Of a stretch of 32,727 nucleotides of DNA, positions 13,662 to 23,048 are shown piece by piece (position 1 is the first letter of the stretch; each line of letters opens with the position of its first letter). Origin of the DNA: JANNOG01 sp050329415 (GTDB lineage: Bacteria > Actinomycetota > Actinomycetes > Actinomycetales > JBBAYJ01); NCBI GenBank assembly GCA_050329415.1, contig JBHJOS010000124.1, forward strand, positions 1-32,727, read 5' to 3'. The notes beneath the pieces are model-generated. The model was not told the DNA's origin and made no database searches. It saw only the letters and a list, made by a program, of their open reading frames with translations. Position numbers and translations under genes: made by a program.

Positions 13662-14945
13662 ATGACCACCGCGCACGACAGGGAGCAGCTCCTCGCCCGG
13701 TTCGACGAAGTCCGGGGCCACACCGAGGCCCTGGCCGCACCGCTGTCCCCGGAGGACCAGACGGTCCAGACGATGCCGGACGTCTCGCCGACGAAGTGGC
13801 ACCGGGCCCACGTCACCTGGTTCTTCGAGACCTTCCTGCTGGCCGGACACGAGGCCGGGTTCGCACCGTTCCAGGACCGCTACCGGTTCCTCTTCAACAG
13901 CTACTACGAGGCCGTCGGCCCGCGGTACGCCCGCCAGGACCGCGGGCACATCAGCCGGCCGGGTGCCCACGAGGTGGGCGACTACCGGGCGAACGTCGAC
14001 GACCGGGTCCGCGACCTCGTCTCGCGACTCGACGAGGGGACCCTTGCCAAGATCGCCGGAACGGTGGAGCTGGGCTTCCACCATGAGCAGCAGCACCAGG
14101 AACTGCTGCTCATGGACATCAAGCACGTCCTGTCGCGCAACCCCCTCGAGCCGGTCTACGCGGGCACGCCGACGCCCCCGTCCGAACCCGACCGCCTGGG
14201 CTGGGTGGACGTCGGCGGCGGCCTGGTCGAGGTCGGCCACGACGGCGACGGCTTCGCCTTCGACAACGAGCAGCCGCGGCACCGGGTCTGGCTGGAGCCG
14301 TACCGGATCGCGGACCGCCTGATCACCAACGGGGAGTGGCGGGAGTTCATGGCCGACGGCGGATACGCCCGGCACGAGCTGTGGCTGTCCGACGGCTGGG
14401 CGCGGGTCAGGGCGGACGGGTGGCGGGGACCGCTCTACTGGGTCGAGCGGGACGGGCACTGGTTCGAGCACACGCTCCACGGCACCTGGCCGGTGGACCC
14501 CGGACTGCCCGTCAGCCACGTGAGCTTCTACGAGGCCGAGGCATACGCCACCTGGGCGGGAAAGCGCCTGCCCACGGAGTTCGAGTGGGAGCACGCAGCC
14601 GTCGCCGACGGCGGCCCCGTCACCGGCAACCTCGCCGACACCCGGACCTTCCATCCGCGGGCCGCGGGCCGCGCCACCGGGCGACCTCGGCAGCTGTCCG
14701 GGGACTGCTGGGAATGGACCTCGTCGGCGTATCACCCGTACCCCGGCTTCCACCCCCCCGCCGGGGCGATCGGCGAGTACAACGGCAAGTTCATGTCGAA
14801 CCAGATGGTGCTGCGCGGCGGGTGCGCGCTCACCTCGCCCGGCCATGCCCGGACCACGTACCGGAACTTCTTCCCGCATGCCGCCCGGTGGGCGCTGAGC
14901 GGGGTCCGCCTCGCCGACGGCGGCATGCCGCGGGTCGCCCCGTGA
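13662..14945 (+). CDS. egtB: Ergothioneine biosynthesis sulfoxide synthase EgtB
   Basis: Non-haem iron enzyme that joins hercynine with a thiol donor (gamma-glutamylcysteine or cysteine, depending on type) using O2. The 427-aa protein has an N-terminal DinB-like domain with iron-ligand motifs KWHRAHVTWFFETF (His50) and HHEQQHQE (His141, His145), then a formylglycine-enzyme-like domain with VSFYEAEAYATWAGKRLPTE, GDCWEWTSSAY and GKFMSNQMVLRGG. The C terminus reads YRNFFPHAARWALSG (400-414), unlike the Trp-Asp/Arg pattern I recall for mycobacterial EgtB. The ATG has a GGAGG site seven bases upstream. It overlaps egtD by 4 bp. No egtA, egtC or egtE is in the window, so the thiol donor is open. 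Confidence 0.93.
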   Translation: MTTAHDREQLLARFDEVRGHTEALAAPLSPEDQTVQTMPDVSPTKWHRAHVTWFFETFLLAGHEAGFAPFQDRYRFLFNSYYEAVGPRYARQDRGHISRPGAHEVGDYRANVDDRVRDLVSRLDEGTLAKIAGTVELGFHHEQQHQELLLMDIKHVLSRNPLEPVYAGTPTPPSEPDRLGWVDVGGGLVEVGHDGDGFAFDNEQPRHRVWLEPYRIADRLITNGEWREFMADGGYARHELWLSDGWARVRADGWRGPLYWVERDGHWFEHTLHGTWPVDPGLPVSHVSFYEAEAYATWAGKRLPTEFEWEHAAVADGGPVTGNLADTRTFHPRAAGRATGRPRQLSGDCWEWTSSAYHPYPGFHPPAGAIGEYNGKFMSNQMVLRGGCALTSPGHARTTYRNFFPHAARWALSGVRLADGGMPRVAP

Positions 14946-15940
14946 CGGCCCGCCCGGAACGCACGGAGCCGACGGAGCCGACGGTCCAGATCCTGGCCGA
15001 CCCCGACTGGGGGTCGGGCGCACTGGCCCGCGACGTGCGGCGCTCGCTCGGCGGGCGGCCGCGGATGCTCCCGCCCAAGTGGCTCTACGACGACCACGGC
15101 TCGGATCTCTTCGACCAGATCACGCGCCTGCCCGAGTACTACCCGACCGAACGCGAGCGGGAGATCCTGCGGGCGAACGCCGCCGACATCACGGTCCGCT
15201 CCGGCGCCACGACCCTCGTCGAGCTGGGCAGCGGGACGTCCGACAAGACCCGCACCCTGCTCGACGCCCTCGCCGCGACAGGACAGCTGCAGCGGTTCAT
15301 CCCCGTGGACGTCTCGGCCGCCACCGTGCGCCACGCGGCCGACACGCTGTCCACGGAGTACCCCGGGCTTCGGATCGAAGCGGTGGTCGGCGACTTCGTC
15401 CTGCATCTCGGCGACCTCCCGCGCGGGGACCGGCGGCTCGTCGCGTTCCTCGGCGGCACCATCGGCAACTTCTACACCGAGGAGCGCGGTGCGCTCCTCG
15501 GTGCCCTGGCGGATTCCCTGGACGCCGGCGACTCCCTGCTGCTCGGCACCGACCTCGTGAAGGCGCCGGACCGGTTGATCGCCGCCTATGACGACTCCGC
15601 CGGGGTCACCGAGGCGTTCATCAAGAACTCCCTGGGAGTCCTCAACCGCGCGCTCGACGCGGACTTCGACCTCGAGGCCTTCTCGTACATCCCCTTCTGG
15701 GACCCGCGCATGGAGCGGATGGACCTCAGGCTGCGGGCCGAGATGCCGCAGCGGGTCCGGGTCCCCGGCGCCGGAATGATCCTGGATCTGGAGTCGGGCG
15801 AGGAGATCCGGGTCGAGATCTCGACGAAGTTCCGTCCCGCCGGCATCGGTGACGAGTTGGCCGCCGCCGGGTTCGTCGTCACCGAGCAGTACCTCGACGC
15901 GGAAGGCGACTACGCGCTCACGCTCGCGCGACCCGCCTGA
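14942..15940 (+). CDS. egtD: L-histidine N-alpha-methyltransferase EgtD
   Basis: SAM-dependent enzyme that trimethylates histidine to hercynine, the first step of ergothioneine synthesis. The 332-aa length fits the family (about 320). It shows PPKWLYDDHGSDLFDQIT near 44-61, YYPTERER (66-73), the SAM-binding LVELGSGTSDKT (92-103), FLGGTIGNF, and the late ERMDLRLRAE and VEISTKF segments. The GTG at 14942 overlaps the egtB stop as GTGA, so the two enzymes are made together. EgtD supplies hercynine to EgtB, leaving the C-S lyase step to an unlinked enzyme. The gene ends 13 bp from the convergent roadblock gene. Confidence 0.95.
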   Translation: MTARPERTEPTEPTVQILADPDWGSGALARDVRRSLGGRPRMLPPKWLYDDHGSDLFDQITRLPEYYPTEREREILRANAADITVRSGATTLVELGSGTSDKTRTLLDALAATGQLQRFIPVDVSAATVRHAADTLSTEYPGLRIEAVVGDFVLHLGDLPRGDRRLVAFLGGTIGNFYTEERGALLGALADSLDAGDSLLLGTDLVKAPDRLIAAYDDSAGVTEAFIKNSLGVLNRALDADFDLEAFSYIPFWDPRMERMDLRLRAEMPQRVRVPGAGMILDLESGEEIRVEISTKFRPAGIGDELAAAGFVVTEQYLDAEGDYALTLARPA

Positions 15941-15953
15941 GCCGAGCGGGTCG

Positions 15954-16457
15954 TCATCGCAGCGGGGTGACGGCCGGGGGGCCCGGGTGGTCGGCGGGGC
16001 CGCCGTCGCCCAGTGCCCGGTGGATGCGGCGGGCCAGGAGGGTGAGTTCGTACCCGATGTCGTCGGGGTCGGCGTCGGGGCGGGTGAGGGCGAGGACGGT
16101 GCCGGAGCCCCGGCCGGGAAGGGGACGGACGACGACGAGGCCGGTGTCGATCTCGATCGTGGTCTGGAGCAGGTGTCCGCCGACGACGTGGGCGGCGGCG
16201 TGGGCGATGCTGGTGAGTCCGGCGGCGACGGCGGCGAGCCGGTCGCTGCGGTCGGCGGGCTCGCGGGCCGACGCCGCCAGGACGAGCCCGTCGGCGGTGG
16301 CCACCTGGGCGTGGGTGACGCCGGGGGTGCGGCGGACGAAGGCCTCGACCAGCCAGGCGTGCCCGGCGAGGGCGTCGGGCCCCGTGGCGACGGCCGCCGG
16401 GCTCAGCGGGCGTCCCCCGGGCTCGTCCGGCGACGCGGCCCGCCGAGGCGTGCTCAC
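15954..16457 (-). CDS. Roadblock/LC7 domain protein
   Basis: A 167-aa protein whose central part (about residues 35-150) is a roadblock/LC7 domain: WLVEAFVRRTPGVTHAQVATADGLVLAAS, a helix with LAAVAAGLTSIAHAAAHVVGG, then strands HLLQTTIEIDTGLVVVRPL and TVLALTRPD. In actinomycetes such proteins usually work with small Ras-like GTPases, DUF742 proteins and sensor kinases in conservon modules. Here those partners are missing from the window. The GTG start at 16457 overlaps the stop of the upstream small ORF as GTGA. A Pro-rich C-terminal tail follows the domain. Confidence 0.85.
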   Translation of the reverse strand: MSTPRRAASPDEPGGRPLSPAAVATGPDALAGHAWLVEAFVRRTPGVTHAQVATADGLVLAASAREPADRSDRLAAVAAGLTSIAHAAAHVVGGHLLQTTIEIDTGLVVVRPLPGRGSGTVLALTRPDADPDDIGYELTLLARRIHRALGDGGPADHPGPPAVTPLR

Positions 16458-16762
16458 CGGGTCGGCTCCGCTGCCCGGGAGTCGTCCCCACGCCCGGAGC
16501 CGGTGGTCTGCGGGTGCGGGGCGCTGTCGAGCGAGGAGCCGGCCCGGCGACGCCGCCGGTGCAGGCCCTGCTGGTAGGCGGTGAGGGTCCGGCGGACCGC
16601 TCCCGCGTCCCGCCCGCGGCCGGTGCGCCACCGGTCGTCGGCGCCCGGGACGTGGTGGGCCATCGGTCGCCGCCGGGGCAGGCCGGCGGCGGTGGTCGCA
16701 CCGTGCCCCTCGGGCGATGCGCCCAGGGAACCCGGGACCGGGTGGTCGGCGGCCGGGAACAT
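16454..16762 (-). CDS. Small basic protein coupled to the roadblock gene (unknown; start uncertain)
   Basis: The frame ending at 16454 overlaps the roadblock start by 4 bp, which argues that it is translated. From the ATG at 16762 it gives 102 residues rich in Arg, Gly, Pro and His. The frame stays open further upstream with a protein-like stretch (SIAYELSAWFLASSMF), and an AAGGAGG site lies near 16845, but no ATG/GTG/TTG follows it in frame, so the true start is unclear. The segment RTLTAYQQGLHRRRRR faintly recalls C-terminal tails of conservon sensor kinases, so this could be the remnant of such a kinase. That idea is weak; no domain is recognised. Confidence 0.45.
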   Translation of the reverse strand: MFPAADHPVPGSLGASPEGHGATTAAGLPRRRPMAHHVPGADDRWRTGRGRDAGAVRRTLTAYQQGLHRRRRRAGSSLDSAPHPQTTGSGRGDDSRAAEPTR

Positions 16763-16947
16763 CGACGAGGCGAGGAACCAGGCGGAGAGTTCGTAAGCGA
16801 TGGAAGTATCGTGCCGCTTCTCCCGATGTCGTGCCAGGGCCTCCTTGCCGTTCGTCCTGTGGGTAGTGCTGGGGTTGTCGTCCGGGGGTCGGGCGGCCTT
16901 CGGCGACCACCGCTCAAGGAACCCGCGAGCCCGCCGATGACCCCTGT

Positions 16948-19068
<2,121 letters not shown>

Positions 19069-19081
19069 CCAGGAGACCTTC

Positions 19082-21295
19082 GTGAGCACCAGCAACGCCC
19101 TCGACTTCACCGTGTCCGATCTGGTCATGGGCTACGTCCGCGACCACTCCCCCGCGACGGCGGCCCGGCCGGGCACCCTCACCGTGGAGACCGTGGACGC
19201 CCGGGTCTACACGGCCGAGATCGGGCCGCTGACCTCCGCCGAGTACGTCCGCAACCTCGGGGAGGACTACCGCGACGCCGGCGCGGCACTGGCCGCGGGC
19301 CTCGCCCCCGGACGCCTGGTGTTCGTCCACGGCACGTTCCTGCCCCAGCCCACCGGGACCCGGTTCGAGGCCAAGCACGTGGTCCTGCCCGGCGAGACCG
19401 ACGACACCCTGCGCTTCGAGGACCGCACGTGGTGGGTGGACCAGATCCGCGCCCTCGCGGACTTCTACCTGCACGCCGAGTTCCGGGACGGGGCCGTCGA
19501 CTGGTCGCGCTACCGTTCGGCGCTGACCGCCGACGGCGAACTCGCCGAGGAGGACACCCACCGCCAGGAGTGCGACACCATCTCCCGGCTCGTCTACGGG
19601 TTCGCCTCGGCGTACCTGCTGACCGGGGACGAGCGGTACCTGCACGCCGCCGAGACCGGCACGGAGTACCTGCGGCAGCACTTCGGCGCCACCGACGGGG
19701 ACACCGGTGCCCGGTACTGGTTCCACGCCATGGACCTCACCGCCGACGGCGCGAAGCGGCGCCTCATCGCCTCGGAGTTCGGCGACGACTACCACGCCGT
19801 CCCGCTGTACGAGCAGATCTACGCCCTGGCCGGTCCGGTGCAGACCTTCCGGGCCACCGGCGACCCCGCGGTCCTGTCCGATGTCGAGGCGTCCGTGGAG
19901 TTCTTCGACACGTACTTCCTGGACGCCACGGCGGGTGGGTACTTCAGCCACGTCGACCCCGTGACGTTCGACCCGCGCGCGGCGGCCCTGGGACAGGACC
20001 GGGCCCGGAAGAACTGGAACTCCGTCGGCGACCACGCCCCCGCTTACCTCATCAACGTCGTGGCCGCGACCGGTGGGGAGCGCCGGTGGACGGACATGCT
20101 GACCGCCACGGCCGACACCATCGTCGAGCACTTCGGCGACTACGAGCACAGCCCCTTCGTCAACGAGCGCTTCCACGAGGACTGGTCGCACGACCAGTCG
20201 TGGGGGTGGCAGCAGAACCGGGCGGTGGTCGGCCACAACCTCAAGATCGCCTGGAACCTGTCGCGGGTGCAGTCGCTGGCCCCCCGGGAGGCGTACACCG
20301 CGTTCGCCCGCCGCATCGCCGAGGTCATGCCCGAGGCGGGCAGCGACCTGCAGCGCGGCGGCTGGTACGACGTGGTCGAGCGCACCAAGCGCGACGGCGA
20401 CCGGTTCTTCCCCTTCGCCTGGCACGACCGCAAGGCGTGGTGGCAGCAGGAGCAGGCGATCCTCGCCTACCTCATCCTGGCCGGCACCCAGTCCGACGAC
20501 GGGACGTACCTCCGGCGGGCACGCGAGGCGGCCGCCTTCTACAACGCGTTCTTCCTCGACCACGACGCGGGCGGGGTGTATTTCAACGTCCTCGCCGACG
20601 GCACGCCCTACCTCATGGGCACCGAGCGCCTCAAGGGCAGCCACTCGATGGCCGGGTACCACAGCTTCGAGCTGTGCTACCTCGCGGCCACGTACACGAA
20701 CCTGCTGGTGCACGGCCATCCGCTGGACCTGCACTTCAAGCCGTACGCCGACACCCTGCCCGACCGCACCCTGCACGTGGCACCGGACCTGCTGCCGCCG
20801 GGTCGGGTGCGGATCGCCCGGGTGTGGATCGACGGGGAGGCGAGCCGGTCGTTCGACGCCGACCGGCTCACCGTCCGGATCCCCGACGGCCTCAGCCGCC
20901 CGACGGTCCGGGTGGAACTGGTGCCGGTCACGGCGGCCACGGCCGACCTGCGCCTGGACGTCGCCGACGGCGTCGCCACGGCGACCCTCGCGGGCACCCT
21001 CGACGACTCGGTCCTCGACCGCCTGCGGTCGGTGCTGGACGGCGCGCTGGACGGCGTGCGGGACGGTGCGGACCGGGACGGTGCGGACCGGGACGGTGCG
21101 GACCGGGTCGGCCCCCGCGCGGTCGTGGTCGACATGTCCGAGGTGGAGTCGCTCAGCCCGGCCGCGGCACGTGCCATCGCCTTCGCCTGCCAGCGGCTCG
21201 GCCTGGGCACCCCGGTGCGGATCCGTGGGCTGGTGCCCGAGGCGAGGCGCCCGCTGGACGACGTCGAGCTGGGCGAGTCCGTGGTCATCGAGTGA
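19082..21295 (+). CDS. AGE-family epimerase-fold protein fused to a C-terminal STAS domain
   Basis: A 737-aa protein. Residues about 120-550 form an (alpha/alpha)6 barrel of the N-acylglucosamine/cellobiose 2-epimerase family: NRAVVGHNLKIAWNLSRV (379-396, His385), HDRKAWWQQEQAILAYLIL (448-466) and KGSHSMAGYHSFELCYLA (518-535, His527). The usual Glu of the Gly-His-x-x-Glu motif is Lys388, so epimerase activity is not assured. Residues 620-737 resemble a STAS domain (ATLAGTLDDSVLDRLRSVL, then AVVVDMSEVESLSPAAARAI), split by a DGADR triple repeat. The first 110 residues are a separate beta-rich region I do not recognise. The GTG start has AGGAGA ten bases upstream. A sugar epimerase fold joined to an anti-anti-sigma-type domain is unusual. 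Confidence 0.8.
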   Translation: MSTSNALDFTVSDLVMGYVRDHSPATAARPGTLTVETVDARVYTAEIGPLTSAEYVRNLGEDYRDAGAALAAGLAPGRLVFVHGTFLPQPTGTRFEAKHVVLPGETDDTLRFEDRTWWVDQIRALADFYLHAEFRDGAVDWSRYRSALTADGELAEEDTHRQECDTISRLVYGFASAYLLTGDERYLHAAETGTEYLRQHFGATDGDTGARYWFHAMDLTADGAKRRLIASEFGDDYHAVPLYEQIYALAGPVQTFRATGDPAVLSDVEASVEFFDTYFLDATAGGYFSHVDPVTFDPRAAALGQDRARKNWNSVGDHAPAYLINVVAATGGERRWTDMLTATADTIVEHFGDYEHSPFVNERFHEDWSHDQSWGWQQNRAVVGHNLKIAWNLSRVQSLAPREAYTAFARRIAEVMPEAGSDLQRGGWYDVVERTKRDGDRFFPFAWHDRKAWWQQEQAILAYLILAGTQSDDGTYLRRAREAAAFYNAFFLDHDAGGVYFNVLADGTPYLMGTERLKGSHSMAGYHSFELCYLAATYTNLLVHGHPLDLHFKPYADTLPDRTLHVAPDLLPPGRVRIARVWIDGEASRSFDADRLTVRIPDGLSRPTVRVELVPVTAATADLRLDVADGVATATLAGTLDDSVLDRLRSVLDGALDGVRDGADRDGADRDGADRVGPRAVVVDMSEVESLSPAAARAIAFACQRLGLGTPVRIRGLVPEARRPLDDVELGESVVIE
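21062..21106 (+). repeat. 15-bp tandem repeat (three copies) within the AGE-STAS gene
   Basis: Three copies of GACGGTGCGGACCGG encode Asp-Gly-Ala-Asp-Arg repeats in the loop between two predicted STAS secondary-structure elements. The unit keeps the frame, so copy variation would only lengthen a charged loop. Confidence 0.85.
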
Positions 21296-21322
21296 CGGTC
21301 CGGGCGAGCGGCCGGTGACGGG

Positions 21323-22123
21323 GTGACTGACGACGAGGGGGCGCGGGCGATGGCGGCGGCCACGGAGCAGGTCGTGGCGGGTTGGGCCACCGACCTGCGG
21401 ATCGACGCCGTCGTCGCCGTCGCGGTGCTCGCTGCCGTGCACCTCGCCGGGCACCGGCTCACGGTGCTGGACGGGCGGTTCGGCCGTCGTTTCGCCCAGC
21501 TCGCCGAGGGATGCCTGCTGGCCTACGTCGTGGTGGACCTGCTGCCCACCGTGGCGGAGGCCGAGGCCGACCTCACCACGGACCACCCGCTCGGCGCGGT
21601 CGGGCTCGCCGAACCCGCGTGGCTGGCGTGCCTGTTGGGCATGCTGCTGCTGGTCATGGCGGAGGCCCCGGGCAGGGGGCGCGGCCACGGGGGCGGGCGG
21701 GACGACGCCCCGGCCGGGGTCGACGCCGCCTTCGTCCTCATGTTGGTGGCCCACTCGGCGGCCAACCTCCAGGTGGGCCTGCTGCTCATCCACCACCACC
21801 GCGACGGGGCCCTGGCGATGGTCGCGGTGACGTCGGTCCTCGCCATCCACCTCGCCCTGTCCGAACGGGAGAACGCCCTGTCCCACGGCACGCTCCACCG
21901 GCGATGGGGACGACCGACCCTGCTCGTGGCGCTGGTGGCGGGCGGTGTCCTCGGCGCCTTCTGGCAGCCGGAGGGGGCCGTCCTCACGCTGTCCCGGGCC
22001 GTCCTGGCCGGGCTGCTCATCCTCAACGTCTTCCAGCACCACGTGCGCCAGCCGGACGTGGCCCGCTCCCCCGCCTTCCTGGTCGGCGCGCTGGGCTACG
22101 GCGCCGCGCTGACGCTCGCCTGA
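21323..22123 (+). CDS. Polytopic membrane protein of unknown function (about 8 TM)
   Basis: A 266-aa protein with about eight hydrophobic segments (residues 26-44, 57-76, 98-114, 135-156, 161-180, 198-214, 220-237, 249-265). A Gly/His/Arg-rich cytoplasmic-type loop (115-130) separates the first three from the rest. His and acidic residues lie in or near the membrane (EGCLLAYVVVDLLP, VAHSAANLQVGLLLIHHH, AIHLALSEREN), which faintly resembles ZIP-type metal transporters, but the ZIP signatures are not clearly present and I do not assign it. The GTG at 21323 is used; the ATG at 21350 is an alternative that keeps all membrane segments. It starts 27 bp after the AGE-STAS gene and lies in the same run. 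Confidence 0.75.
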   Translation: MTDDEGARAMAAATEQVVAGWATDLRIDAVVAVAVLAAVHLAGHRLTVLDGRFGRRFAQLAEGCLLAYVVVDLLPTVAEAEADLTTDHPLGAVGLAEPAWLACLLGMLLLVMAEAPGRGRGHGGGRDDAPAGVDAAFVLMLVAHSAANLQVGLLLIHHHRDGALAMVAVTSVLAIHLALSERENALSHGTLHRRWGRPTLLVALVAGGVLGAFWQPEGAVLTLSRAVLAGLLILNVFQHHVRQPDVARSPAFLVGALGYGAALTLA

Positions 22124-22180
22124 CCCGCGCACCCCGCTCGAACCGCCAGACCGACCGATCACCGAACCCGGAGGTTTCCC

Positions 22181-23044
22181 ATGAAACACGTCCTGTTCGT
22201 CGTCTCCGAGTGGGGGTACTGGGGCGAGGAGCTCGTCGGCCCGCTCGAGGCCTGCGACGCGGCCGGCTACCGCGTGACGTTCTGCACCCCGACCGGTGCC
22301 CGGCCCACCCCGTTGACCGTCAGCATGGACCCCGGCTACGTCGACCCACCCCTGGGCCGCCCGGTCACGACCGCCGAGACGGCGGCGCAGACGCGAGCGC
22401 TGGCGGAGTCCGACCGCCTCGACAAGCCGCTGAACCTCGCCGACTGGGTGCCCGCCCGTCCCTACCCGAGTTCCCCCACCTACCTGCGGGACCTGGAGGC
22501 GTACTTCGCGCGCCTCGACGAGATCGTCGGCCGTGAGCTGAGCGAGTACGACGCGCTCGTCATCGTGGGGGGCAGCGGCGCGATGGTCGACCTGGCCAAC
22601 AACTCGCGGCTGCACGAACTCGTCCTGGGCTTCGTCAAGCTGGACAAGCCGGTGGCGGCCGAGTGCTACGGCGTGGCGACCCTCGCCTTCGCCCGCGACC
22701 TGCGCGAGAAGCGCAGCATCATCGCCGGCCGGCACGTCACCGGGCACCCGTTGGACTACGACTACGCCGACGGCACCGGCTTCGAGGGCCCGCACGCCCT
22801 CGACGGGTCGCACACCGGATTCGGCGACGGCTGGATCAACTTCGGGCCGCCCTTCTACCCCCTGGAGCACATCCTGCGGGACGCGGTCGGCCCCGACGGG
22901 CAGTTCATCGGCAACGTCGGCCACCGGACCTCCGTCGTGGTGGACGGGCCGTTCCTCACGAGCCGGTCGACCGCCAGCTCCCGGGAGTGCGGCCGCATCC
23001 TCGTCGAGGTCCTCGAGCGCGGCCTGCGCCGCCACGGGTGGTGA
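22181..23044 (+). CDS. DJ-1/PfpI (class I glutamine-amidotransferase-like) family protein, copy A
   Basis: A 287-aa protein of the DJ-1/ThiJ/PfpI superfamily (glyoxalase III/Hsp31-like chaperones, isonitrile hydratases, proteases). It starts MKHVLFVVSEWGYW with an early conserved Glu (Glu10), continues with the ALVIVGGSGAMVDL strand, and has the nucleophile elbow AECYGVATLAF with Cys162. Additional segments between residues 45 and 100 and a long C-terminal part (GNVGHRTSVVVDGPFLTSRS) make it longer than simple PfpI proteins, closer to Hsp31-like ones. An excellent ribosome-binding site (GGAGG) sits six bases before the ATG. It is followed after four bases by the ThDP enzyme. Activity on a 2-oxoaldehyde or another small electrophile is plausible but not shown. 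Confidence 0.85.
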   Translation: MKHVLFVVSEWGYWGEELVGPLEACDAAGYRVTFCTPTGARPTPLTVSMDPGYVDPPLGRPVTTAETAAQTRALAESDRLDKPLNLADWVPARPYPSSPTYLRDLEAYFARLDEIVGRELSEYDALVIVGGSGAMVDLANNSRLHELVLGFVKLDKPVAAECYGVATLAFARDLREKRSIIAGRHVTGHPLDYDYADGTGFEGPHALDGSHTGFGDGWINFGPPFYPLEHILRDAVGPDGQFIGNVGHRTSVVVDGPFLTSRSTASSRECGRILVEVLERGLRRHGW

Positions 23045-23048
23045 GCCG

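Noticed and set aside
21323..22123. Assignment of the 8-TM protein as a ZIP metal transporter
   Set aside because: The His and acidic residues are suggestive, but the characteristic ZIP helix 4-5 motifs are not clearly present, so it is left unassigned.
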